Under the pieces are notes generated by a model. The model was given only the letters and a program-made list of their open reading frames with translations, was not told where the DNA came from and did no database searches. A DNA stretch of 64,000 nucleotides from Misgurnus anguillicaudatus (lineage: Eukaryota; Chordata; Actinopteri; Cypriniformes; Cobitidae), in assembly GCF_027580225.2 (NCBI RefSeq), contig NC_073354.2, positions 27,362,001-27,426,000 on the forward strand, given 5' to 3'. Numbering within the stretch: the stretch's first letter is position 1; each line of letters opens with the position of its first letter. The translations under genes were made by a program, and so were the position numbers. Shown here in pieces: positions 52,288 through 62,543 of this stretch.

Positions 52288-53460
52288 ATGGACCGTCAAA
52301 CACAGGATCCAGCAGTTTTTGTGAACTCCGCAAGAGGAGTTGTTTGTTCCGATGCCTGTTTGTCTCCTGCCATGTCGGATAAGGAGTTCAGGAAGAGACG
52401 CACCAAACTGGCTTCACTACGTCCGCGGAATGAATCAGTGGAGGAATTCGCGCGAAGATTCTGGGCGGATTCTCGTGGTCTTCGACTGAACGACACCGAA
52501 ATGAAGGTGTGGTTTAACCATTGTTTGGGTGAGCCGATTCCTATGCGTGAAATCGATGGACTTGATGTGATGGACTTTTTCGCCTTTGCTCGTCACGCAG
52601 ATTTGCGTCTTAGAGGGCGTGTTTCATTCACGCCGGAGCTGCCCGAGGCAAAATCTTCAATTTCCTCGTCAAAGACTGCTGAGCTGGTGAGCGCGTCTTC
52701 CTCGCGCTGTTCGCGCAGTCGGCGGAGAGGGAGGAGATCCACACACAAGCAGTCTGTTGACAGCGTTGATTTTGATCTCTCTCTCCCCATCTGTTCGGCG
52801 AAGACGTCCGAATCTCTCCACAAGATGTCAGCCACCACACCCAGGTCACGTCACAAGATGGCCGCTTTTCCAGTTTGTGCACGTATGCAGCGATTGATCT
52901 CTAGTCTAGCTGATGCTCCATTAATGTCAGTACGGGCGTCTGCAGCCTTTTTTGATCATTTCTTAGCTATTTCTGAAGCCATCACATCGGTTAAGCCTGG
53001 ACATGGTTCTAGACTGGCTATACGAAGAACACCTTTCACCACTGAGCCAGTAAAATCTTCACCTGTTGTCAAGATGGCCGACAGTGAGTCTTCAGTTGTT
53101 CCCAGTGTGACAGTGATGGCTGCACCAGTGGTTGAGATGGCCACCGTTATTCCGGCACCCACTCTTCAGAGAGCTATGGTTTCTCCTGCACCTGTTTTTA
53201 GAAGGGCTATAGTCAAATATACACCAGTTCTCAGGATGGCAGCCGCCATTCCTGCACCAGTGTTCCAGATAGCTGTACCCTTTCCTGCACCCATTCTCCA
53301 GCGGGCCGTTGCTAGGACTATACCTCTCAGAAGAGCTGTTGTCAAGCCTCCGCCCGTTCTCAGAGAGGCAATAGAGGTATGTCCTTTGAACTCTGCTCTG
53401 TCTACATTTGCCGTAGCCCTGGGGTGTGTGTTGACTGTCTTCTGTTCGTCTGTCTCCTGA
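52288..53460 (+). CDS. Gag-like protein of the LTR element
   Basis: It starts MDRQTQDPAVFVNS three bases after the 5' LTR; an ATG at 52246 lies inside the LTR. The core EEFARRFWADSRGLRLNDTE and WFNHCLGEPIPM resembles the retrotransposon gag fold of Ty3/gypsy elements. The second half is Ala/Pro/Val-rich, degenerate repeats (APVFRRAIVK, APTLQRAMVS). No CCHC knuckle seen. A stop at 53458 and another near 53479 separate it from the frame at 53491, which is in the same register. Confidence 0.65.
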   Translation: MDRQTQDPAVFVNSARGVVCSDACLSPAMSDKEFRKRRTKLASLRPRNESVEEFARRFWADSRGLRLNDTEMKVWFNHCLGEPIPMREIDGLDVMDFFAFARHADLRLRGRVSFTPELPEAKSSISSSKTAELVSASSSRCSRSRRRGRRSTHKQSVDSVDFDLSLPICSAKTSESLHKMSATTPRSRHKMAAFPVCARMQRLISSLADAPLMSVRASAAFFDHFLAISEAITSVKPGHGSRLAIRRTPFTTEPVKSSPVVKMADSESSVVPSVTVMAAPVVEMATVIPAPTLQRAMVSPAPVFRRAIVKYTPVLRMAAAIPAPVFQIAVPFPAPILQRAVARTIPLRRAVVKPPPVLREAIEVCPLNSALSTFAVALGCVLTVFCSSVS

Positions 53461-54000
53461 GATGTCTACCAAGCCCCTTAGACTGAATCGTTGGAGGATA
53501 CTGATGTGCTACCTGTCATGGTTGGAGGGTCTGGACCTGTGTCTTCACCTTTTTCTACGACTAGAGAGTCCGAACCTGAACCTCCTACCCAGCACATCAC
53601 TGAGTCTTTTGTCACCAGTAATCCACCTGAGTCACTAAGGTCACGTGAGTCCGAGACAATTTCTATTGTTAGAGTAGGGGCTGAAATTGAGTTTTTTGAG
53701 TTTAGTGCTTTAACTAAGTTTGCTGAGCCTACTGTTTCCAAGTTTCTTGATTCTACCATAAAGCCTGTCACCGAGCCCCCTGAGCTTCCTGTCAAGGATA
53801 AAATGGTTAATCCTGAACTTTCTGCGTCATGTAGGCCAGTTTTCATGTGCTCACCTAAGCTTCATAAGCTTTCAGCCCTAGCCAAGATGGCTTTTGACTC
53901 GCATAGACTTTTTGCACCCATCTACACGGTCTCATTTGACTCAGAACTGTTTTCCCCACCTAAAATGACTATTTTTGAACTTTGTGCTCTGTCTAATGTC

Positions 54001-54281
54001 CTGCCCTGTGCGCTGCCCAGTGAACTGCCCTGTGCGCTGCCCAGTGAACTGCCCTGTGCGCTGCCCAGTGAACTGCCCTGTGCGCTGCCCAGTGAACTGC
54101 CCTGTGCGCTGCCCAGTGAACTGCCCTGTGCGCTGCCCAGTGAACTGCCCTGTGCGCTGCCCAGTGAACTGCCCTGTGCGCTGCCCAGTGAACTGCCCTG
54201 TGCGCTGCCCAGTGAACTGCCCTGTGCGCTGCCCAGTGAACTGCCCTGTGCGCTGCCCAGTGAACTGCCCTGTGCGCTGTC
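54001..54281. repeat. 24-bp minisatellite
   Basis: About 11.7 near-identical units of CTGCCCTGTGCGCTGCCCAG + TGAA. Each unit encodes 8 residues. Confidence 0.95.
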
Positions 54282-54429
54282 ACAGATATCTCTCCATGAA
54301 CTCGTTACCATGTTTAGGTCCAAGGAGTCTAAGCTGTTAAGTGTCTCTTTGCCTGTGTTGTATCCTGTTTTCCTGGCTTTGCCAGCCTCTCTTCTGCCTG
54401 TCCTTTTGTTCAGGTCCAGTGTGTCACGG

Positions 54430-54650
54430 GCGCCGCCCTGGCGTCCTGCCCTGCCTGCGCCGCCCTGGCGTCCTGCCCTGCCTGCGCCGCCCTGGCGTCC
54501 TGCCCTGCCTGCGCCGCCCTGGCGTCCTGCCCTGCCTGCGCCGCCCTGGCGTCCTGCCCTGCCGGCGCCGCCCTGGCGTCCTGCCCTGCCGGCGCCGCCC
54601 TGGCGTCCTGCCCTGCCGGCGCCGTCCTGGCGTCCTGCCCTGCCGGCGCC
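54430..54650. repeat. 27-bp minisatellite
   Basis: About eight units containing CGCCGCCCTGGCGTCCTGCC; each encodes 9 residues. CTGCCTG changes to CTGCCGG in the later units. Confidence 0.93.
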
Positions 54651-55015
54651 GCCTTGGACTCTGTCGCTGCCCGCGGCGCCGCCTTGGACTCTGTCGCTGC
54701 CCGCGGCGCCGCCTTGGACTCTGTCGCTGCCCGCGGCGCCGCCTTGGACTCTGTCGCTGCCCGCGGCGCCGCCTTGGACTCTGTCGCTGCCCGCGGCGCC
54801 GCCTTGGACTCTGTCGCTGCCCGCGGCGCCGCCTTGGACTCTGTCGCTGCCCGCGGCGCCGCCTTGGACTCTGTCGCTGCCCGCGGCGCCGCCTTGGACT
54901 CTGTCGCTGCCCGCGGCGCCGCCTTGGACTCTGTCGCTGCCCGCGGCGCCGCCTTGGACTCTGTCGCTGCCCGCGGCGCCGCCTTGGACTCTGTCGCTGC
55001 CCGCGGCGCCGCCTT
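54650..55015. repeat. 30-bp minisatellite
   Basis: Twelve almost perfect units containing TTGGACTCTGTCGCTGCCCG; each encodes 10 residues. It begins in the last 27-bp unit by a shift in sequence. Confidence 0.95.
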
Positions 55016-55167
55016 GGCCCCCTGCTCTGCCGGCGCCTCCTTGGGTTTTGTTTTTTGGACTTTTGTTGGCCCTCCATCCCTCCCCCATTCCGCCTCCGCT
55101 CCACCTCCCACCTGATTTGTTATTTGTCTTGTAAACGTCTGGTATCCGTTTCCGTAGGGGGGGGTAC

Positions 55168-55701
55168 TGTTGGGATTCGGTTTGTGTGTTTTTGAGATTT
55201 ATTATTTCCTTGTCATGTTTTGGTTTATTAATTACTGTGTTCCTTGTTTACTGTATTATGTACTGTTTTTGATTGGGGTCTTTGATTATGGTTTTTGATT
55301 TGCATTATATCTTGTTTTGTTTCTTACCCTGTCTTTGTATTTGAGTAGTTTTGTCCCTGTGGTTAAAGTATTATTTCTAGTGATTATGTTTGTATTTGAG
55401 TCTTGCCTGTTTCTCCTCGTGTTGATTTATTGTCTCCGCCTAGTCCTTTGTTACCCTGGTTACTCATTGTCTTCATGCTCCTCCCCTTGTTTGTTGTCAT
55501 AGTGTTTCATTGTTCTGGTTAATTCATTGGTCAATGTTGTGTATATATCCACTTCCTGTTCACCCCTTTGTCACGGTCCATTGTGTTAATGTTACGGTGT
55601 TTTTGCCCAGTGTTCTCGTGTTTTGTTTGTTTACCTGTTGAAATAAATTCTTTAACTGCATTTGGATCCATCCTCATCTCTCCTGTGTGCACATCGTGAC
55701 A
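55168..55701 (+). repeat. 3' LTR
   Basis: The same 534 bp as the 5' copy, ending CATCGTGACA before CAACT. Confidence 0.92.
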
Positions 55702-55867
55702 CAACTTTTTTTTAAATTGAACCAGTTATTTTAAAGCTGCCTCTTGATTAGTTTCACCTGCAAAAAGCCCTGAGTCAACAGTCCTGATAAACCACCTTCA
55801 GACTAACAAAACAAACTGGTAAAATAGGACGAGATATCAATGGCGGTGATATCTCTTCAATCGCGGC

Positions 55868-55973
55868 GAAAGAGTTAAGTGTCTTGCTCAGAGACATAAT
55901 GGTCACAGTGGATTCGAACCCGGGTCTCTCACACCAAAGGCGAGTGTCTTATCCACTGCACCATCACCACTGC
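55868..55973 (-). repeat. tRNA-derived SINE head (V-SINE/DANA-like)
   Basis: On the minus strand: A box TGGTGCAGTGG, B box GGTTCGAATCC, then TGACCATTATGTCTCTGAGC and AAGACACTTAAC, the part that follows the tRNA head in vertebrate SINEs. Not a tRNA gene: no acceptor stem pairing. Confidence 0.7.
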
Positions 55974-56295
55974 CACACAGACATGGGTATTTTTATAACC
56001 AGAGTTTTTCCTCCAAAAAGTCCTGTCCACACATGCATGGTTTAAAAGAAATCTCTGTCTACATGATAAAGCAAAAACACGCTATCAAGCACTGTCAAGA
56101 GCATGCCACACCAGCAGGCGGCAATATAACCCATCTTGGCCAATCAGAAGCCTAACAAAAAAATATTACCGTTCCATTGCAAGGCAAAAACCCTGGTTTT
56201 ACTGTCTACACGACAACACTGCAACTGGCGTTTCTTAAAATCCTCACCCTGGCAGGGGTTTTCAAAAATGTTTGGTTTGATTACCCTGATTTCAC
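55974..56295. mobile_element. Diverged relative of MITE 1749-2257, right end lost
   Basis: CACACAGACATGGGTATTTT to GGGGTTTTCAAAAATGTTTG runs parallel to 1760-2160 (shared GCATGCCACACCAGCAGGCG). The inverted right end is not seen. Confidence 0.75.
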
Positions 56296-56479
56296 TTCCT
56301 TCTTCGCTACTGTTCGGACGCTTTTACGTGCGCTCTGTGCTTTGCGCTTTTGCTTTTCCGCTTTTATCTTTTGATTCAACTACCAGAAGTTCAGCACAGT
56401 GCTCAAACTAAACAATTACTCACACTAAAACTATAAATTCCTGGAACAATATTGATATTTGGAACATTCAACAACTTGG

Positions 56480-58450
56480 GGAATTTGTCATAGTGTCTCT
56501 GCTATTGCCGGGAGTTGACAATCCTAAAACAGGACAACACAGCTGCCCATACTCAAACAGAAGAAAAGAAGAAAGAATGCCTTCTTCTGGATCTGAATCC
56601 ACCTGCTGCTCAAATTGCCACAGACTAGAGCCCGACCGATTTATCGTTTTGCCGATTTTATCGGCCGATATGAGCATGTCGCAGATATATCTGTATCGGC
56701 GTATAAGCCGCAGATATGCGCCGATATGAAAGTTTGTTACAGAACACATTAAATGCATTTGAAAGATGTAAGTACTTGTTTGTCCAGCAGAGTCCGCCAT
56801 ACTGGTTGCTAATGGTGACCCAGGTCACTCACTGTAGTGACACCATTCAATCCCCCACCCCCTTCACTTCAGTCAGTCAGTCTCTCAGTTCAGGTGGCAT
56901 GGAAGCAGTCACGCAGTGTCTTCTTCACAACATTGTTACACCTGGTATTAAGACGCGCTTTGGTCGATTGGATTATAAATGGACAAGAGAGACGCATTCC
57001 CGTTTACATTTTGTGTTTTTAATCCGTCTCTTTGTCGACTTGCGAGTTAAAACGCAAGCGAGAGAAATGACGCGAGACGGAGAAATTACACGTTTAAACT
57101 ACGCGCAGCCGTGCACTTATATAACACTATATGAGATTACTGCTGCTTGTGTTGTTAGTTAACACGCTCATTTCAGAGCAATTGATTCAATAAGCTCGCG
57201 CAACTCTACACCCTTGCTAAATAAAAGAAGCGTAGCGAAGACGCTTTAGTTTTATAAAAGTTTAAAGTTTGCACGGAACCCTGGGTTTGTGTTATAAAAA
57301 CGTTGTGCACAAGCACAACATTAAACATAGCGTACATTAGTATGTGCTCCGTCAAGCATTGTCTTCGTAACTGTGAGTGGCTAACTCATTTGTGAAGTAC
57401 ACAACTTACTGTAAAGCTAATAATCAATGACTTCATAAGTTTCTCTTTGTAACGTTATTCTTGTCAAAACTGCAAATGATGCAAGTTTTATGTATTTTGT
57501 TCTCTTTGTGTTTTAAAGTTATTTATAATAAGTCAACTTTACAGTTTAGTGCACTGATATCCGACTAATTTTGGATAATAAAGTTTATTGTTAACTTCTT
57601 GCCTATAGTACATATCTTTGTCACATCAATATAAGTGTTGGATCACCACATTTGTGAGTGATCACCACATTTGTGAGTGATCATTGCATTGCATTGCATT
57701 GTATAATTCATATACAGTATATTATGTTAAAGTATATAGTGTTTTCTATGTACAGTAGTATAATATACTGTAGTATATGTGTACTGAACTATAATATACA
57801 CATAAAGAATATCGGCCGATATATCGTTATCGGTCTTTTTTTACTCCCTAATATCTGTATCGGCCCGAAAAAACGCATATCGGTCGGGCTCTACCACAGA
57901 CTTTTACAAAAGATTGCAGTTCTCGAAACAAAGTTACTTGTGGTGCTGCCGACCCTGCCAGAACATACAGCGGAGCTTCATCAAGATCCTTCTCAACATA
58001 AAGCTGGTGAGTCCTGTGAACCTAATGCTTTTAAACAGGTCATAGTGAGCTCAGAGAAACCTAAAGTAATTGAGGACACAAACCAATGGCATAAAAAGGG
58101 TGCAAGACCCAAAAGTGCCCAAGACATTAGACTGTCACGAGTGTCACAAATTGCTGCATTAGCATCATCTACCCCAGATATGGGTACAACTCGAGTAGCC
58201 AATATTGGTATTCTACCACCCCCTGTACGGCTTGAAAATAGATTTAAAGCACTAATGAGTTTGGGTGAAGAATCCCCAAATGTTAATGGACACAGATCCC
58301 ATAAGCCAGTTACTTACAGAGCTAACAGACGCTCAATATCATACAGGCAGCGGCGCTCCGCTCAGACAGGAGCCGAGCCAAGCACGCTGATAGTGGGTGA
58401 CAATATTATCAGAAACTTTGAAAGCAAGGCTACCCGTACATACACTGTTA
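56480..58450 (+). pseudogene. LINE ORF1 fragment, split by a hAT element
   Basis: With 56627-57893 removed, the text reads through CCSNCHRL..LLQKIAVLETKLLV to a stretch ending STLIVGDNIIRNFESKATRT. L-I-V-G-D-[SN]-I-I-R-N is the start of the SGNH-esterase-like domain in ORF1 of fish CR1/L2-type LINEs; the catalytic Ser reads Asn. Cut off at about 58450. No RT seen. Confidence 0.65.
56627..57893. mobile_element. hAT-like MITE with CGATATATCGG text and 9-bp duplication
   Basis: The ends AGAGCCCGACCGAT and its reverse are flanked by CCACAGACT on both sides (56618-56626, 57894-57902). Both ends run into clusters of ATCGGCCGATAT. About 1.27 kb, no frame recognised. Confidence 0.85.
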
Positions 58451-58970
58451 GAAATTACCAGCATTTTACAATAATTAACAGTATTATTTTACCGTAACTT
58501 GTTGTAATTAAGTTTCCCTGTAATATCCCAATGCATACCTGTGAAAACTATAGTATCCCTGGATTTTACAGCATTTAACTCTTATTTTACAGTAAAATCT
58601 TGCAATCTAAAACCTGCTGTTATATCCCAAAAAGGTCTGTAATATCACAGCAACACAGTGAAAAAAATGCGTGTGCACATTTATGTAATTAGTCAAGGTT
58701 ATCATAGATTAGCAGGGCTAACCGTTAGCTGTTTAACTTTAATAACTTTGTGATTCAAATGGTCAATGAAAACATATTTTTCCAGCGGATATCCTAGTTA
58801 CAACATGACTGAGCTAACTAAAGTTAGTCTCATGTCGTGTTCGACAACGGGAGGATTTTAACACTTGGGTTCCCACTTGTCCTGATATGAATGAATACTA
58901 ATTGTAAAAGTTGTAAATGCACTTGCAGTGAGCAATCTCAAAGTGCAACAGAAAAAAACACTATGTGACG

Positions 58971-59195
58971 GTTTCCTGGACAGGGTTTAGGTTAATCCAG
59001 GACTAGACCTTATTTAAATTAGGTCATTTAAGATGTTTTTACAAACGTACCTTACAAAAACACTACAGGTGTGCACCTTGAGACAAAACAATGGCACCGA
59101 TATATTTTAAAATTAGTCAGTACAAGGTGTTTTTAAATTAGAGCAGCTCAAACATGCATTGTAGTCTTGGGCTAGAATAATCCCTGTCCAGGAAA
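58971..59195. mobile_element. Palindromic MITE, GGTTTCC family (second copy)
   Basis: Left GTTTCCTGGACAGGGTTTAG and right reversed TTTCCTGGACAGGGATTATT. Related to 23014-23252. Confidence 0.75.
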
Positions 59196-59479
59196 GGATA
59201 TATATATACACTCACACACCACTATCATTATTGACATATGGCTTAAATTAAATTATAATCTGCATTCAAACTGAAATTCTTATTGTTGGTTGCCTTTGTG
59301 TAATTTCTCCTTTTTCTTTTCGTTCCAGGTCATCAGAGGGCGAGACTAACTATCCTGTTCAGTGTCAGCCTAAGAGTGAGGATACATAGATTAGGTAGGT
59401 GACTAGTTAACATGCACCACAATGTTCAACTGTAAATTCTTTTGACTGAGAATGTGTGTAACTATGTTCAGCACACAAA

Positions 59480-60525
59480 ACTGCATAGCAATGCCCCCAA
59501 TTATTACTACCAGTGTGGGGTGCCTGACTGCTCATGGAGGTACAGAATACACACAGGACTGTAAATGTATATGTATAGGCAGCATAGGTCCTACCTGCAG
59601 GCTGCTGGGGCTATACTGCCTGCCACATCAGCTCTACCACCTGACACACCCTTGAAATATATGCTTGAGGCTTGTGCATTTAAGTGTGACACTTTGGCCT
59701 CTCTTATTAAGCATTTGAAGATGCACATAAGGGAAGGAATGGCTTTATGAAACTTTCAGGTGCTGCATGATATCACTGCGCCCATGGTACGTTTGCAACT
59801 TTCCTTGATTATTACACCAGAATGAGAGTATAGTTCCATATCAAATCAGCCTAGAAAATTGCCACGTTTTATTTTCCATTAGTTTTATTGTACGTTCTTA
59901 CTTGAGAAGAGACAGCTATTAAATCGGACAAATTACGGAAATCTTTGCAGACGTGATGATAATAGTCTAATCGGATCCAATGATCTATGCTAGGTTGGAC
60001 CTATACGTGGTATTGCCAGACTCATGGAACTGCTGGATTTACTACCTCTGACCAATGAACAATATTTATCCTTTATCCTAAATCCATGTTATTGTGTGTT
60101 AACTATGTTACAGCCATGTGCCACTGCTGTGGATGTCAATACTGCAAAACTCCCCGGCACCCCCTGCTTGATCAATCAAGGTAATGTTACTTTGATCTAG
60201 TATCGACATTTCTAACTCATTATTTTTTCATTCTAGAAATCTTCATGACCACAATAAATAATAATAATTATAATAAGAATTACATTTGTATAGCCCTTTG
60301 TATCTTAAGTAGATCGCAAAGTGCTCATAACACAATGTTGTATCTGTTCATTTCAGGTGACATGATGAAGCCCTCTGGATGGTTTATGTCCATCGAGGGA
60401 CATGTCGTCATGGGCCCACACCCTATCTTTTTACACGGAGTAGCTGCTTTCTTCAGCAGCTATTACGTTTTTAACCTTGAGTATCCTGCCGCTGGATCTT
60501 CGACCCTGGAGTTCATTCAAAGGTA
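59480..60525 (+). pseudogene. Fragment of a teleost multicopy gene (C2H2 start, SIEG-type exon)
   Basis: At 59505-59560 a frame reads YQCGVPDCSWRYRIHTGL then stops; 59640-59750 gives FKCDTLASLIKHLKMHIREG, C2H2-like. An exon-like block 60357-60521 (acceptor TTTCAG, donor GTATTT) encodes DMMKPSGWFMSIEGHVVMG and YPAAGSSTLEFIQR, a motif (S-I-E-G ... S-T-L-E-F-I-Q-R) known from many uncharacterised fish proteins, some annotated SAMD3-like. Frames are broken and the rest is absent, so a relic or exons of a gene running on. Function unknown. Confidence 0.45.
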
Positions 60526-60595
60526 TTTTATAAAGATTGCATTTAATCTTGTAATTCACATTATAGTACAGGCTTCCAACTCAATGATTGTTTTG

Positions 60596-61650
60596 AGGTC
60601 GAAAAATATGGCGTTTAATCAGACCCAAAAGTCTCGCGCGCAAAAAACATGCGTGAGTGAGAGATACAAGCGTCCTCGCGAGCGAGCAGAACACAATTCA
60701 CGCGAGCAAGGGCTTGGATGAGCTCGGTCGGCTCTCTCTTTTCTCTCACAGCTGCACCACACGCGCTTGCTCGATCAAGATGACTTTTGGGTCTTTGGGG
60801 GCGGGACATTGACTGATGTCTTCGTGCCTATGATTGGTTGGTTGATTTAATCAGTGATACGCATAATCTTCTGTTCTCAATTCGTATCCAGTCAATCTAG
60901 GTAGAGAAGACACTTTTATATGACCATTATGTTGGAGCACGTAATTTTAAAACATAAGTCTTGTTTGATCCATGCAATAGGCTGCAAACCAAACAATAAT
61001 GCCAATTTTATTACATATTTTGTTTACTGTTTATCATCTTGCAATATTTACTGTATGCTACATATTGACATTGTCAGGTCACAGAGTTGGTTCAGACTTA
61101 GCATTAGCAAACTTTAGTATAGTCCTGTACAAAACTTTATCAAAAAAGGTGATATTATCTAACAGCTATAACCATGTTGTGTACCATGGTTAACTTTTGT
61201 AAGGGGCGCTTATTGCATGGTTGAAACAAGACTAATGTTTTAACATAAATAACCTACTCCGACATAATGGTCATATTAAAACATGTCTTCTCTACCTAGA
61301 TTGACTGGAGACAGATTGTGGAACAAGAGATCATGCGTGTCGCTAATCAAATCCAATAACCAATCACAGTTGCGGAGACATCAGTCAATGTCTCACCCCC
61401 AAAGTCGCAAAAGTAATCTTGAGCGAGCGAGCTCGTGTGGTGCAGCTGTGAGAGCATACTGTAGAGAATCGAACGAGTGCTCATCCCAGCCCTTGCTCGC
61501 ATGACTGCATTTGTGCGCACTGTGCGGAGGTGCGCTCTCGCGAGGACGCTTGTCCTTGCACGAAGAGTGTTCTCGTATCTCTTGCTCGCGCATGGATTTT
61601 GTGCGCCCGATTTTTGGGTCTGATTAAACGCCAAAGAAAATGCCGACAAA
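60596..61650. mobile_element. Foldback element with about 320-bp arms
   Basis: Left GGCGTTTAATCAGACCCAAA (60610) pairs with right reversed GGCGTTTAATCAGACCCAAA (61633); the inner ends of the arms share GTAGAGAAGACA (60902) and its reverse at 61285. Arms hold GC-rich GCGAGCGAG text and are moderately diverged; the 360-bp centre is unique AT-rich DNA. No frame of note. Confidence 0.8.
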
Positions 61651-62268
61651 CAAGGCACCTGAGGCTAGCCTGGTGAGACCTTTTTTATCTCGCAAACTCA
61701 TTCAATTTCGCTCTGCAAATCAGTCTGGGATTCTACATGATTCTATGCTGACAAATACCTGCCTGTCCAATCACAGCTATTTATTTTGTTTTGGGGCAGG
61801 CTATGTAATGATGATTTCGAAACGTCTATTGCAAAATGCGAATGCATTGAATGAAGTAGATGAAATTTTCTTTAAAAGCAGAACAAAATGCTCTCAGGCC
61901 CTTAAAATGGTTTACATCATTTGAATCACAAGAATCTCAGCTTTTTAATGATTATGTGATATGTTTAGGTTTTTTATTTTTTAAGTTATTAAATTTCAAG
62001 ATGTTATCAACCAAAACACACGCATTGTACCGCCGACGGTACAGCGGAATGCGATCAGGTTAATTGAAAAGGATTTGTTTGTCAAACATTCAACAGGGTT
62101 TGATTTTAATTTACCAACTGGCCAATTGCATGAAGATGCATTTCAGTGGCGGTGCACATTGATATGGCCTCTCATAGTAGAAAATCAACCACTTTGCCTC
62201 AGGCAAACCTAACCTGAGGCATCTTGGCTAAAAATGGCAAAAAAATATGGTGAGAGTAAGATCTAAGG

Positions 62269-62543
62269 CAGTGGTTCCCAAACTTTATCAGCGTGCGGCC
62301 CCCCTTGTGTACGGTGCATTCCTTTGCGGCCCCAAAAGAAAATTTGTGACAAAACTGTTCTAAAACTCAACATTTTAATAAAAAAACATTAAATTATACA
62401 AAAAAGTAGTGCTTTTGGTTAGTAGCCTTATTTTTTAGGTTTAATTACACAGAATTCATGATAAATTAATGTATTTCATAACATGTCATAAAACTGGGGC
62501 CCCCCTGGCACCATCTCGCGGCCCCGTCCCCCAGTTTGAAAAC
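62269..62543. mobile_element. hAT MITE, right end cut by DIRS 3
   Basis: It starts CAGTGGTTCCCAAACTTT, runs into GCGGCCCCCC, and near the right has CGGCCCCGTCCCCCAGTTTG then AAAAC. The last bases (CACTG expected) are missing where the DIRS repeat starts. Confidence 0.75.

Larger units (their letters stand above)
53491..55134 (+). other. Second open frame of the LTR element, repeat-rich
   Basis: In register with the gag frame. About 170 residues of unique text (EDTDVLPVMVGGSGPVSSPF and on), then ELPCALPS x12, PPWRPALPA x8 and APPWTLSLPA x12. Whether it is translated is unknown; open frames in other registers across the arrays are by-products of unit lengths divisible by three. Confidence 0.4.
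51752..55701 (+). mobile_element. Young non-autonomous LTR retrotransposon
   Basis: Two 534-bp LTRs (51752-52285 and 55168-55701) with TG..CA ends and the 5-bp duplication CAACT on both sides (51747-51751, 55702-55706). The LTRs differ at a handful of bases only (for example GCCCGG/GCCCAG), so insertion was recent. A G-run (GTAGGGGGGGGTAC) precedes the 3' LTR as polypurine tract. The 2.9-kb inside has a gag-like frame and three minisatellites but no protease, RT or integrase. Confidence 0.92.

Noticed and set aside
53922..55195. Long open frames on both strands over the minisatellites (up to 388 codons on the minus strand)
   Set aside because: Unit lengths divisible by three keep every frame open. 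Only the plus-strand frame at 53491, in register with the gag frame, has unique sequence before the arrays.
55868..55973. tRNA gene on the minus strand
   Set aside because: A and B boxes are present but the stems do not pair and the tail is the SINE body.
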